A DNA stretch of 64,000 bases from Erythrobacter sp. (GCA_019739335.1 CP073261.1:1494818-1558817); one strand, 5' to 3'; counted from the stretch's first letter, positions 7,930-16,637 are shown. Made by a program: numbers and translations. The notes: generated by a model not told the origin, from the letters alone.

Positions 7930-10113
7930 TCAAGCAATGGTGGTCAGGAAAAGCGGGAGCGAACGGGCGTGGGTGCCGATCTGGCGGACCCACAGCGCTT
8001 GGCCGGAATGGTCTGCGCGCAATTGGCCCATCACTGCCGCGCTGATCGTCAGCGCGGGGCTGAAGACTTCCCAGCGCATTACTGGCGCGTCCGGATCGCC
8101 CAGGCCAAGTTCCCACGCCTCGCGTTGTTCATTGAGCGGCACTTCAACGGTCGCGGGCCAGCCGAAGGCTCCCCGTGCACGGCGGATCCAGCACAGGGCA
8201 AGGCCACCGTCCGCCAATTCGGCGGCGCGCGGATGCACCGGAGTGAGCGGGCGCAAGGTTGTGCCGAACCCGATGATCGAAGCGAGCACCGGATGGCTGT
8301 CCGCAAGACCGATGGCAGCAATCGAAAGCGCTGAGTTAAGCTGGCTTTCGTCGAGCAACAAGGGTCGATCATCGAGCAGTACGAAGACCGCTCCGGCTGG
8401 TGTACCGGCAAGAGAGACGTGCTCGGTTCCGCCGCGCCCCCGCAGCAGGGTGGAAATTCGCCAGTTTGCCCCGCCCAGGTGAACGGCATGGGCGAACTGG
8501 AGCACCTCCTCGCCCACGAGCGCCCGGTTGGCGCCTTGCGCGAGGTCTTCGAGACTGCGGCTTTCGAGTACGAAGTCGGCCGATGCCAGCGTTACGACCA
8601 GTGCCGACTGGCGATCCACCAGCGCGGTGCGTATGGCCGCAAGCGGACCTTGCGTGATTCCGATCACGCTCCGCCGCGATCCACTCGCAGCGATGGGAGC
8701 AAGGCTGCCGCCATCCTCGGCATAGAGCGCTGCCCCGGTCCAGCCTGCGCTCGGAGAACTGGCGGCAGCATAGATCCGGCTCGAATCGGGCGAGCCCATG
8801 CCGTCCCACGGTAATTCGAAAGCCGCGAGCACCGTGGGGGTGGCGACAGCATCCACCGGGGTAAGCGACCGCCCCGGAACCGTCGCCACCGCCGCCCCGC
8901 GTCGTTGCGGCAGCCGTTGCAGTTCCAGCTCTACGCCATTCTCGCGCCACTCCCACGCATCAACCCGCCACTTGCCGGGCTTGCCGGGGACGGCGACGAC
9001 CTGGCCGGGGACGAGCGCCGGATCGATTTCGGCGATCCGCCAAGCGATACGCTCCTGCGCGAAATTCGCCCGTTCGGCGGCATGATCGGCTAGAGCCTTG
9101 GCATTGCTGGCCTGCAAGGCACCAGGAAAGTCGATGATCCGGCTGCGCCCCGGCGCTGCGCGGCCGCTGACACGCTGCAGGCCTGCCTGAAAATCGCGTT
9201 CGACATCGTAATAGCGCAGGCCCGCGGGGACGCGGTTGTCGTCGGCACGCTGGCGCTGGGCCTTGCCGGAAGCGCCGCCGAAGCTGTCCCCCGATGCATC
9301 GACCACCGCTTCGAGCAGGGTTAGCAGCGGCTCGCCCGCCGGATCGCCATCGCCGATGGTCAGGTTGCCGCCCGAGGCGTGGCTGGCAAGCGGATAGAGC
9401 AGATCGATCGCGGCGAGCGTCTCCGCCAGCGCGCCGCCCTCATCGGAAAAGCCTTCGAGCGCGGGCAAGGTGCGTTCGACCGTTACCTCCGCGCCCGCCG
9501 TAGCTGCCAGCTCGGTCAGGCTGACTTCGCCATCGTCGGCAATGATTTCGAACGTGAGCGCGGGAATGCGGTTGCCGAATTCGGCGAGCTGCAGTTCCTC
9601 GAACACGCAGTAGGCGAGGCCGCGAAAGCCGCTCGCTTCGCTGCCCTCGGCGCTGGCGATCAGCGGGTCGGGCTGCTGGTTCCCGGTGCCCTTGTAGAGC
9701 CGCAAAGTCCCGCCCACCTTCAGGTCGCCCGCCGCGCCGCGCAGCAGGTTGCCGTCCGCCCAGATCCGCCCCAGTCCGGCTATCGGGCGACTGGCGAGCG
9801 CCACTGCGATGGAAGCCGAATAGCTGTAGGTCACGGTGCTCGGCTGGCCCTTGCCGCCGCCCACCTTCTCTTTCGATTCTTGCAGTTCAGTCGCCCAGAC
9901 AATCGTGCCCGCCGCGCGCATCTTGCCGAAGTGACGGCCCACCGGCGCGCCATAGCTGGAGGTGGTGATCTTCAGTTCGGTCAGGCGCGGGCTTTCGCGG
10001 TCGGACGGGCCAAACAGTTCGGCGTCGATCCGGCTGCCGATCAGCGAACCGATGGTGCCGCCGATGGGGCCGCCGAAATAGGTGCCGACGGCGGAAAGGA
10101 CGAGCGTGGCCAT
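7930..10113 (-). CDS. GTA/phage baseplate tail protein, g15-like without TIM barrel
   Basis: A 727-residue phage tail protein corresponding to the C-terminal part of the RcGTA host-specificity or megatron protein g15. The N terminus has a glycine-zipper stretch (FGGPIGGTIGSLIGSRID) followed by the PVGRHFGKMRAAGTIVWATEL region typical of the putative phage tail domain. Long beta-rich baseplate domains follow. RcGTA g15 is about 1,300 residues and starts with a TIM-barrel-like domain; that part is missing here, while the g12 homologue in this cluster is larger by a similar amount. It follows the NlpC/P60 gene by 15 bases. Confidence 0.85.
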   Translation of the reverse strand: MATLVLSAVGTYFGGPIGGTIGSLIGSRIDAELFGPSDRESPRLTELKITTSSYGAPVGRHFGKMRAAGTIVWATELQESKEKVGGGKGQPSTVTYSYSASIAVALASRPIAGLGRIWADGNLLRGAAGDLKVGGTLRLYKGTGNQQPDPLIASAEGSEASGFRGLAYCVFEELQLAEFGNRIPALTFEIIADDGEVSLTELAATAGAEVTVERTLPALEGFSDEGGALAETLAAIDLLYPLASHASGGNLTIGDGDPAGEPLLTLLEAVVDASGDSFGGASGKAQRQRADDNRVPAGLRYYDVERDFQAGLQRVSGRAAPGRSRIIDFPGALQASNAKALADHAAERANFAQERIAWRIAEIDPALVPGQVVAVPGKPGKWRVDAWEWRENGVELELQRLPQRRGAAVATVPGRSLTPVDAVATPTVLAAFELPWDGMGSPDSSRIYAAASSPSAGWTGAALYAEDGGSLAPIAASGSRRSVIGITQGPLAAIRTALVDRQSALVVTLASADFVLESRSLEDLAQGANRALVGEEVLQFAHAVHLGGANWRISTLLRGRGGTEHVSLAGTPAGAVFVLLDDRPLLLDESQLNSALSIAAIGLADSHPVLASIIGFGTTLRPLTPVHPRAAELADGGLALCWIRRARGAFGWPATVEVPLNEQREAWELGLGDPDAPVMRWEVFSPALTISAAVMGQLRADHSGQALWVRQIGTHARSLPLFLTTIA

Positions 10114-10128
10114 GGGGAGTGGTCCAAT

Positions 10129-10533
10129 TCAGGTGAGCCGCCAGCGGCCGGAGATGCAATGCGGGGCGGGCAGGGGAGAAAGAACGACGCGCCCAAGACC
10201 GGCGTGGGCGTGGGCGATGGCTCGCCCATCGACGGCAATCGCCAGATGGAACTGGCCGGGCGAGGGCTTGAGCAGCAGCAGGTCGCCGGGCTGCACTTGC
10301 GTGGTGACGGGCGCAAATCCGGCCTCCGCCAGCAGGCCAAGGAAGGGCGACAGGCTGAGGTTGCGCAGGGCGTAGCGCGGGATTTCCGGCACCTCTTGCC
10401 CGCAGGCGACGAGCGAACAGGCGACCAGGCCGATGCAGTCCACCCCGCTCGCTGGATCGCGACCGTACAGGCGGAAGGGGGTCCCCAGCAGTGCCCGCGC
10501 CGCATCGGCGAGGGCGCGCGAATGGGCGTTCAT
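10129..10533 (-). CDS. GTA NlpC/P60 peptidase, g14-like
   Basis: A 134-residue NlpC/P60-type cysteine peptidase. The catalytic Cys is at 33 in SGVDCIGLV, with a likely catalytic His in PGQFHLAIAVDG and further His in AIAHAHAG. Its homologue in RcGTA (g14) is a tail-tip cell-wall peptidase that helps DNA entry into the recipient. The start overlaps the g13 stop by four bases, so translation is coupled. Length is near the minimum for the family, as usual in GTAs. Confidence 0.87.
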   Translation of the reverse strand: MNAHSRALADAARALLGTPFRLYGRDPASGVDCIGLVACSLVACGQEVPEIPRYALRNLSLSPFLGLLAEAGFAPVTTQVQPGDLLLLKPSPGQFHLAIAVDGRAIAHAHAGLGRVVLSPLPAPHCISGRWRLT

Positions 10534-11351
10534 CCCGAACTGGACGGGTAGCGCGCCAGCAGGTCGTTCCCCGGCAGGTGCGGTTCGCCGCGAAAGTTTA
10601 CGGCATTACCGAAGCGGCTGGCGCAGGTGGCGACAGTGTGGTCGCAGCCCTCGCGCAGGTAAGCGAGCTGGCCGGTTGCAATTCCGTCGACTAGCGGGCG
10701 GTCGAGGACCAGCGCGGCGCCGAGGTCATCGATCACCTGCATGGTCACTCCGGCGAGCGGACCGTCGACCCATTTAATCCAGCCGCCCTGCATTTCCCTC
10801 GCCGCCGGAGCACCCGCGAAGCCCACGCTGTTGGCGAACAGATCGATACTGGTCACTGCCAGCAGGTGCGTGAACCGCGCGGGATTTACCCCGCAGTCCG
10901 CATCGCAAAACACCGCGCGGCAGGTCGGGCTGGTGCGCGGCACCATGTCCAGTTCGAGGTTCGCCTTGGCTGAGCGCAACTCCGCTTCGAACGTCCCGTC
11001 CTGCTGTGCCACGTTGCCGAGTTCGCCGTGGAACAGCGTGGTCCGGTCAAGCGTCTCCCAGTCCACCAGCCCAATCGCAATTCGCGCCCGGGCATAGCGC
11101 CCTGCCTCCAGATCGGCGGCGGATATCGAATCGTGCGCCAGCACACCTTCCACCTCCACCGCATCGCGTTCGAGGCTGGCGGTGCGGCGGATGGCGGAGG
11201 GGATCATCCCCGGCGCGGCGCGGTAGGTCATGCCGCCGAAGGCCAGATCGCGATTGTGGCTGGTGAAACCCAGCGCCACACCGTCCCGTCGCTTGATGCT
11301 CCACCAGGTGGCCACGCCTTCGAGCGCGGTCGCAAGAAACACGTGGCTCAT
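10530..11351 (-). CDS. GTA tail hub protein, DUF2163, g13-like
   Basis: A 273-residue DUF2163 protein. The N-terminal part (ATWWSIKRRDGVALGFTSHNRDL) and the C-terminal block EGCDHTVATCASRFGNAVNFRGEPHLPG match the family. Four cysteines (CRAVFCDADCG and GCDHTVATC) could ligate an iron-sulfur cluster, as reported for the RcGTA hub. It forms the ring between distal tail protein and megatron. Coupled by four-base overlaps to g12 above and g14 below. Confidence 0.88.
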   Translation of the reverse strand: MSHVFLATALEGVATWWSIKRRDGVALGFTSHNRDLAFGGMTYRAAPGMIPSAIRRTASLERDAVEVEGVLAHDSISAADLEAGRYARARIAIGLVDWETLDRTTLFHGELGNVAQQDGTFEAELRSAKANLELDMVPRTSPTCRAVFCDADCGVNPARFTHLLAVTSIDLFANSVGFAGAPAAREMQGGWIKWVDGPLAGVTMQVIDDLGAALVLDRPLVDGIATGQLAYLREGCDHTVATCASRFGNAVNFRGEPHLPGNDLLARYPSSSG

Positions 11352-13681
11352 ACTTCCTCCCGCACTTCGATCAGCGGCACCGATGCCGCTTCCCCCGCCG
11401 CGAAAGTATTGCCAGTTATGTCCAGACGGTCCTCGGCAAAGCGCACCGGCACGTCGAACAGGAAGCCCGCCCGAACCTGTGCGCCTGCGGGGATCACGGC
11501 GTTGAAGACGATCCGGCCACCCGCTTCGAGCACCCAGTCGGTGCGTGGCGTGTCATTCACACTGACGAGAATCGTTTCGGCGCGGGGGCGGGTGATGAAG
11601 CGCACCTGCGGATCGCTGGTGCTGCCGTAGTTCTTGCGCAGCCGGAAGGTCGCCGCCAGCCCGTCGCTCACGCCGATCAGCTGGTCGGTCGCAGTCGGCG
11701 TCCCGGTCAACCCGTTGGAGCTGAAATCGTAAGGATCGGCCAGCCGGAACCCGCGCGCCGGGCCGCGTCGGGCGCGGAAGAACTCCAGCAGCACGCCCAG
11801 TTCTGCGTGGCTGCGGATGCCGGGGCCGACATCGTAATGAAGCCGTGCATCGCTCCACTGGCTGTTGCGCCGTTCATGGCCCGAAGCGGTGAGCGAGATC
11901 GCGGTCGAGAATTCGGGGCTGACCCCGGCATCGCGGCCCAGCGCCAGCGGATAGAGCACATCGTCGAAGGCTTGCACTTGGGTCTCCTCTTGCGGCAGGC
12001 GGACGTATCCATCGCGGGCGACCTGCGGCAGCGCCCAGACGTAGCGCTGCGTGATCCCCCGCCGCCCTGCTTCCTCGATCCCGCCGTCGATCCGCGCCCA
12101 GTAGACTTCGGCATCAACGGCATCGAGGACGAAGCCGGACAGGTAATCCTGCTGCTCCAGCGGATAGCCGAGCCGTGCCTGCACCTGCACATAGGCACTG
12201 CGGCGCAGGGCTTCGGCACCGCCGGTCAACCAGTCGTAATCTTCCAGTTGCAACCGGTCGTAAGCGGGCCAGGCCCATTGTTCCGGCATGTTGACGCGAC
12301 GCAGTTCGGGCATGGACGGATCGAGCACGGTGGGGGTAAAGACCAGCAACAACACTTCCGCCTGTCCTCCGGCAGCGGCGCGCACGCTGGCTGCCAGCGC
12401 AGCGGTCGATTCGGCGAGAATGGCTCCGGCGGCATCGAGCAAGGCCGCGCGCGCCGGTCCCATTGGCAGGCGCATGTCATCTATTCGCGGCGCCACGCTG
12501 ACGTAGGCAAGGAATGCCGTCCGGGCAGACGGGTCGTAGATGCAGGGTTCGAAAGTTCCGGGAACGATCCACCACCACGGTTCGCCGATCTGGAACAATA
12601 CCGGCAGCCCCGCTGCCTGTACCAGCGCGACGAATTTCGCCGCGACGCTCTGGAGCCAGGCACGCGCAGGCAGAGAGGCGGGGGACAGCAGGTTGGACGG
12701 CGGCACCCAGCCGGTACGTGCCGGCGTGCCGTCGAAGGTCCGCTGCTTCCATGCATCGGGGCAATGCGCTTCGAACAACTCGTAGGAAAGTGAGACAATC
12801 GGTTCGAATCCCAGCCGCGCGCACTCCGCCAGAAAGGCCGCGTGCCAGCTTTCGCACGGCTGGCAGAGCGCTCCGCCCGCATCTACCACCAGCGCATCGC
12901 CCGCTCTCGGCACCAGCCGGAAAAAGTGGCTCATCCCGACATAGTGGATCAGCCTGCCACGATAGCCGAGATGCAGCACATTGCGCAGCATCCTCGCAGG
13001 AGTGAGGTTGTAGCTGTCGTCGTAGGCCGTCGCCATGCCGATCCCGTGCGGCGGCACCAGCGCCTCGCCGATCACCAGCATCGCGTGCTGGCCGTCGGCG
13101 GCAATCGCGCTCAGTTCGACCCAGCCATTGACGCGCGCGGGCAGTAGCGCGGTGCTCGCCGGATCGTAACCCGTGGGGGCGAGCGAAATGAACATGCGGT
13201 CGATATCGGCGGGATGCACCGGCGCGCCGTCGGCCAGCCAGCCTTCGCGAAGGTCCGAGAAGTCTATGCTGATCGCGGCGTCGGTTGAAGTCCCAGCGGC
13301 GTAATTCCACAGCCGCACATACCAGACCCGCGCCGTCCCGGCAGCATCGCGCCCCTCGATGGTCAAAGTCGGCCCGTGCACGGCATCGAGCGGGAGCACG
13401 CCTTCCGAGCGCCAACGAAAGGCCAGGCTGGTGTTGGTGTAGTCCAGATTGGTGGCATAGGCGGTGAGCGGGTGATCGAAGCGATCCTCGCTGTCCCAGA
13501 TCAATCCCGCCAGTGCGTCGAGGTGATGGAATTCGCATTCCACCCGCAGCGCATCGGGTCCGGTCGAGACCACGCTGGCCATCATCGGGCGCGGGAAATC
13601 GACCGTCCAGAAGCGCGGATCGAACCGCTGGATAAAGTCGCTGTCCTGCCCCTCGCGGGCGGTGGCGAGCCAATAAGCCAT
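11348..13681 (-). CDS. GTA distal tail protein g12-like with large N-terminal TIM-barrel-like extension
   Basis: A 777-residue protein. The last ~200 residues (from about AFDDVLYPLALGRDAGVSPEFST) are the DUF2460 domain of distal tail protein g12, including EFFRARRGPARGFRLADPYD. RcGTA g12 is only that domain. The first ~570 residues contain a beta-rich N-terminal part and a region that looks like a glycoside-hydrolase-type TIM barrel (strands FEPIVSLSYELF, PVLFQIGEPWWW, EVLLLVFTPTV, RLQLEDYDWL). It could also be classed with non-contractile tail sheath-like proteins. ATG 13681 is chosen because earlier codons fall inside the tape-measure gene region and are Arg/Pro-rich. The catalytic status of the barrel is unknown. 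Confidence 0.8.
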   Translation of the reverse strand: MAYWLATAREGQDSDFIQRFDPRFWTVDFPRPMMASVVSTGPDALRVECEFHHLDALAGLIWDSEDRFDHPLTAYATNLDYTNTSLAFRWRSEGVLPLDAVHGPTLTIEGRDAAGTARVWYVRLWNYAAGTSTDAAISIDFSDLREGWLADGAPVHPADIDRMFISLAPTGYDPASTALLPARVNGWVELSAIAADGQHAMLVIGEALVPPHGIGMATAYDDSYNLTPARMLRNVLHLGYRGRLIHYVGMSHFFRLVPRAGDALVVDAGGALCQPCESWHAAFLAECARLGFEPIVSLSYELFEAHCPDAWKQRTFDGTPARTGWVPPSNLLSPASLPARAWLQSVAAKFVALVQAAGLPVLFQIGEPWWWIVPGTFEPCIYDPSARTAFLAYVSVAPRIDDMRLPMGPARAALLDAAGAILAESTAALAASVRAAAGGQAEVLLLVFTPTVLDPSMPELRRVNMPEQWAWPAYDRLQLEDYDWLTGGAEALRRSAYVQVQARLGYPLEQQDYLSGFVLDAVDAEVYWARIDGGIEEAGRRGITQRYVWALPQVARDGYVRLPQEETQVQAFDDVLYPLALGRDAGVSPEFSTAISLTASGHERRNSQWSDARLHYDVGPGIRSHAELGVLLEFFRARRGPARGFRLADPYDFSSNGLTGTPTATDQLIGVSDGLAATFRLRKNYGSTSDPQVRFITRPRAETILVSVNDTPRTDWVLEAGGRIVFNAVIPAGAQVRAGFLFDVPVRFAEDRLDITGNTFAAGEAASVPLIEVREEV

Positions 13682-13694
13682 GACCTGTCGTTCC

Positions 13695-14276
13695 TCAGAA
13701 TTCACGCATGGCGCGGGCGACCGCGCTGGCGATCTGGCGGCTGGATCTGCGCAGCATGACCGGGCCTTGCGTGCCGCGCGGGGCGGCCAGATTGATCGCC
13801 ACCCGCACTTCGCGACTGCCACCCACCTGCGCTGCCTCCACCCGTCCGGCACTGGTCGGCACGAACAGTTCCGGACCGCGCTCGCCGACCATAAATGCGC
13901 GTCCCGGCGAGACCGGCCCGCCGGTCGCGCGACCGGGAAGGCCGAACAGCGAGCCGAAAATTCCGTTCAGCAGTGAGCCGATGTTGGTCCCGCCGCCCAC
14001 AGGAGAGGCGCCGCCGAAAATCGAACCGATCCCCGATTGCAGCGCCTGTGCGGCGATTTCGCCCATCGTCCGCAGGGCAATCGCCTTCAGTTCATCGAAC
14101 CCCAGTTTGCCCCGGCGTATCGCTGAAAGCAGGCTGCGCTCGAGCACTTCGCCCGCCTGCGCAAACCCGCCAAGCAGCGAGGAATCGAGCGCAGAGCGCA
14201 TCGATTCCACGTCGGCGCGGAACCCAGCGGTGCTGGCGCGCACTTCGACCATCAGCGTTTCGATTTCATCGTCCAT
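13695..14276 (-). CDS. GTA tape measure protein, g11-like
   Basis: A 193-residue tape measure protein, close to the ~220 residues of RcGTA g11, implying a short tail. Residues 1-75 are helical and coiled-coil-like (DDEIETLMVEVRAST), the middle is glycine-rich and hydrophobic (SIFGGASPVGGGTNIGSLL), and GERGPELFVPTSAGRV is the conserved C-terminal signature of the lambda-type tape measure family. It overlaps the g10.1 chaperone gene by 11 bases. Confidence 0.87.
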   Translation of the reverse strand: MDDEIETLMVEVRASTAGFRADVESMRSALDSSLLGGFAQAGEVLERSLLSAIRRGKLGFDELKAIALRTMGEIAAQALQSGIGSIFGGASPVGGGTNIGSLLNGIFGSLFGLPGRATGGPVSPGRAFMVGERGPELFVPTSAGRVEAAQVGGSREVRVAINLAAPRGTQGPVMLRRSSRQIASAVARAMREF

Positions 14277-14466
14277 CGCGCTCGCGCTCCATCATCTGTT
14301 CGATTGTCTGGCGGTCGATGCCGCTCGTCGTCGCCTCAGGGTCGACAAACAGGATCGCTGCCAGTTCGGCGGGGGTGGCCTGCCAGAACCAGTCGGGCGG
14401 CCAGCTCAGCAGTCGCCCGCTCAGCCCCGCCAACCGTGCGGCAGAAGCGGTGAATCTTTCAGCCAC
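14266..14466 (-). CDS. GTA tail assembly chaperone, g10.1-like
   Basis: A 66-residue protein of the phage tail assembly chaperone family (TIGR02216-type). LSWPPDWFWQATPAELAAIL is the family core. Such proteins load the tape measure during tail assembly and are not part of the particle. It lies between the g10 and g11 homologues and overlaps both. Confidence 0.85.
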   Translation of the reverse strand: MAERFTASAARLAGLSGRLLSWPPDWFWQATPAELAAILFVDPEATTSGIDRQTIEQMMERERDGR

Positions 14467-14809
14467 GGCCCTGCAGCACTTGCGCCAACAGCACCCGCAG
14501 CGGAGCCATCGCCGCAGCCAGCCCTGCCTGCATCACCGCCTCGCCCACGTGCTCGCGAGCCACGCTCTCGCGCTCGGCGAGGCAATGCCAGAATAGCGCC
14601 GCGATCTCGGACAGGCGCAATTGTCCCTCGCTCGCGCGCTCCACCAGGGCGAACAGCGGGCCGAGTTCTTCCTCCGCCGCCACCAGCGCGGTGAAGGTCG
14701 GGCGCAGGGTGTATGGCCGTCCCGAAATCATGAAGGCGGCCTCGCCGCGCGCAGGGTTAGCCAGCCTTTTGTATGCACTACCGCCTTCGGCTACTTGAGC
14801 GCGACTCAT
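14459..14809 (-). CDS. GTA gp10-like protein
   Basis: A 116-residue member of the GTA gp10 family, which resembles the lambda gpG-type tail assembly chaperones. RGEAAFMISGRPYTLRPTFTALVAAEEELG is typical (an unbroken run of strand and helix around residues 22-51). It is followed by mostly helical sequence. The start overlaps the tail tube gene stop by four bases and its own stop overlaps the next gene by eight. Confidence 0.82.
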   Translation of the reverse strand: MSRAQVAEGGSAYKRLANPARGEAAFMISGRPYTLRPTFTALVAAEEELGPLFALVERASEGQLRLSEIAALFWHCLAERESVAREHVGEAVMQAGLAAAMAPLRVLLAQVLQGRG

Positions 14810-15213
14810 ACCGGCACCACTGCGCCCGAGCTTTCGAGCTGGAGCGTGTAGTTGCGCTCGCCATTGAAGTCCCCGGCATAGTCGAGCCGCTGGACGAGGA
14901 ACCGCCCGCGCAGCCGCTCGCCGTCCTCGAACGACAATTCGTAATCGGCAATCGTCCCGGCCAGGGCATGGGCGCGGATCGCGGCTTCGGCCTCGCTGCC
15001 GAGGAAGATCCCCGCCGCGCTGACCGAAACCGAGCGCACGCCAGCACCTGAAAGCAGGTCACGCCAGCCTCCCGATCCCTTGTGGGTGACGACAATCGCA
15101 TCGCCATTGATCGACATCTGCGTGGTGCGCAGGCCGGCGACAGTGGTGTACACGGGCGGCTGGGCGCCGTCTCCGATCTTGAGAAGGAAGGCGGAGCCTT
15201 TCTGGGCAGTCAT
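14806..15213 (-). CDS. GTA major tail protein, g9-like
   Basis: A 135-residue tail tube protein of the TP901-1 major tail family (TIGR02126-type). The N-terminal MTAQKGSAFLLKIGDG and the GLRTTQMSINGDAIVVT strand are typical, as is DYAGDFNGERNYTLQLESSG at the end. It is separated from the upstream g8-like gene by 154 bases filled with palindromic repeats, which is the only tail-gene gap of that size in the cluster. Confidence 0.88.
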   Translation of the reverse strand: MTAQKGSAFLLKIGDGAQPPVYTTVAGLRTTQMSINGDAIVVTHKGSGGWRDLLSGAGVRSVSVSAAGIFLGSEAEAAIRAHALAGTIADYELSFEDGERLRGRFLVQRLDYAGDFNGERNYTLQLESSGAVVPV

Positions 15214-15237
15214 GTGGGGTTCTCCTTGGAAAAAACT

Positions 15238-15363
15238 CCCCTCCCGCTGGCGGGAGGGGCTGGGGGTGGGCCTGAAACCGCGGGAGGCCGGACAGGCCCA
15301 CCCCGCTGCGACTAGGTTCGCCTTCGGCTCACCAAGTCTCGCTCCCTCCCGCTTGCGGGAGGG
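15238..15363. repeat. Composite palindromic repeat inside the GTA operon
   Basis: Two nearly identical palindromes, CCCCTCCCGC-TG-GCGGGAGGGG at 15238-15259 and CCCTCCCGC-TT-GCGGGAGGG at 15344-15363, bracket an inner inverted pair GGGTGGGCCTG (about 15264-15274) and CAGGCCCACCC (about 15293-15303). This is a REP-like or REPIN-like composite between g8 and g9. It could form strong hairpins in the GTA mRNA. There is no coding sequence in it. Confidence 0.75.
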
Positions 15364-15367
15364 GTTG

Positions 15368-15757
15368 TTACATTTCGAGCAACCGGAACCGGTACTCGAT
15401 CAGCACCGCACGGCGGTTGTGCGCGCGCTGTTCGGCGCGGGCGCGGAGGAACTGCGTGCTGGCAATGTGGAAGCCCGCCTGCGCGCGCGGCAGCGCCTCG
15501 ATGCGGGCCTCCACCAGCGCGATCAGCGATGCAGTTTCGCCCGCCTCCTCGCCGCGATGGTGCAGTTCCAGCGCCACGCGGACTTCGCGCCCGCGGCGCT
15601 CCTTGGTGCTCCAATCGACCGAAGCGCTGGCGGCAATGGCGAGCCACGGCGGCGCGGCGCGCGAAGGCGCTTCCTCGGTGATATCGTTGAGCAGATCGGC
15701 AAGTAGCGGGTCGCTCGCCAGCCATTCGACCAGCGCAGAGCGCAATTGGGTTTCCAT
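15368..15757 (-). CDS. GTA tail terminator, DUF3168, g8-like
   Basis: A 129-residue DUF3168 protein, the tail terminator at the head-tail junction. ETQLRSALVEWLASDPLLADLL is the family start, VDWSTKERRGREVRVALELH is the central strand pair, and HNRRAVLIEYRFRLLEM closes the domain. It lies three bases from the preceding small gene and ends just before the repeat block at 15344-15363. Confidence 0.87.
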   Translation of the reverse strand: METQLRSALVEWLASDPLLADLLNDITEEAPSRAAPPWLAIAASASVDWSTKERRGREVRVALELHHRGEEAGETASLIALVEARIEALPRAQAGFHIASTQFLRARAEQRAHNRRAVLIEYRFRLLEM

Positions 15758-15759
15758 CG

Positions 15760-15942
15760 TCAGTTATCCCTGCTGAACAGCGGCCAGAGCAGCCGCGCCT
15801 TGCGCCACCGGGCGGGGTCGGCGCGGCGGGCGCGCAATGCGCTTTCGGCGGCGGCCTGCGCCAGCACCTGTGCGCGGCGGGCAAGGCGTGCGGCAAAGCC
15901 GGTGCGGATTGTCGAGCGCGCCCGAATCATGCCGCTGCTCAT
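15760..15942 (-). CDS. Small GTA protein in the g7 position
   Basis: A 60-residue basic, Ala/Arg-rich helical protein starting MSSGMIRARSTIRTGFAARL. ATG at 15942 overlaps the stop of the g6 homologue as ATGA, the same coupling seen throughout this operon, which supports translation. RcGTA g7, the stopper or head-tail connector in this slot, is about 110 residues, so this is either a much reduced g7 or a different small protein. Its sequence alone does not identify a family. Confidence 0.6.
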   Translation of the reverse strand: MSSGMIRARSTIRTGFAARLARRAQVLAQAAAESALRARRADPARWRKARLLWPLFSRDN

Positions 15943-16487
15943 GCGAGCCGCATCCGCCGCCATGGCTGCCACAGTGCCGCCACCGCAGCGGGTGGGCCGC
16001 GTTCTGACCCGCCGTCATTGCGCTCGCGATAATGGTACGTGGCGAGGCGGATCACGCCGTGGCGAAGCCCGTCGGGCAGGCTCGCCCAGTCGGGCGCGAT
16101 CCCGGCAGCAAAGCGGACGACCACGCGGTTTTCGCTCACCGGACCGGTGATGCTGACCTGCCCGCAGCCGTCCGCCGCAATGTCGAACAGGTAGAATGTC
16201 GGATCAAGCGCGGACCGGGTGCCGTCCTGCGCCAGTGCCTCCAGCGCCGTCATTGCCCGCACCGGTGCGGTGGCCAGACTGTGCCAACCGCCCGTGGCGG
16301 GCAGCACTTCCTCGGCAATGGCTTCCAAAGGCATCTGCCCGGTAAAGCCCTCGCATGTGTCGATCGCCGCGCGCAGCAGCGCGAGCAGTGCGGCATCGTC
16401 GCGCGCGGTGGTGATCGCGAGCCAGGCCTTGATTTCGTCGAGCGCGTCCGGCGCGAGCACCGGCGGCGTCAGGATAGTGCGGTTCAT
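15939..16487 (-). CDS. GTA head-tail adaptor, g6-like
   Basis: A 182-residue protein of the phage head-tail connector family (TIGR02215-type). DEIKAWLAITTARDDAALLALLRAAIDTCEGFTG shows the two-helix N-terminal signature of gp6-like adaptors. The C-terminal PDGLRHGVIRLATYHYRER is equally typical. It begins a translationally coupled run down to DUF3168. A 150-base gap separates it from the capsid gene. Confidence 0.83.
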   Translation of the reverse strand: MNRTILTPPVLAPDALDEIKAWLAITTARDDAALLALLRAAIDTCEGFTGQMPLEAIAEEVLPATGGWHSLATAPVRAMTALEALAQDGTRSALDPTFYLFDIAADGCGQVSITGPVSENRVVVRFAAGIAPDWASLPDGLRHGVIRLATYHYRERNDGGSERGPPAAVAALWQPWRRMRLA

Positions 16488-16637
16488 GGAGGGTCCTCTC
16501 GCGATGCCCATTTAATGTGATCCCCTTCGGGCGGCGCAGCCGACCGCAAGGTCGACCGGCCGCCCGCAGGTGCCCCGCGGTGAAACGGAGGGAACAGCAC
16601 CGAGGACGTGAGCGCGGAGGCGCTCACGCAACACAAA

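Noticed and set aside
9379-10551. A 390-codon plus-strand open frame opposite g15 and g14
   Set aside because: It crosses the boundary between two real genes on the other strand and has no domain-like pattern.
16608-16627. Terminator after the capsid gene (GTGAGCGC/GCGCTCAC inverted repeat)
   Set aside because: No T-run follows on the minus strand, and the g6 to g15 genes downstream must still be transcribed.
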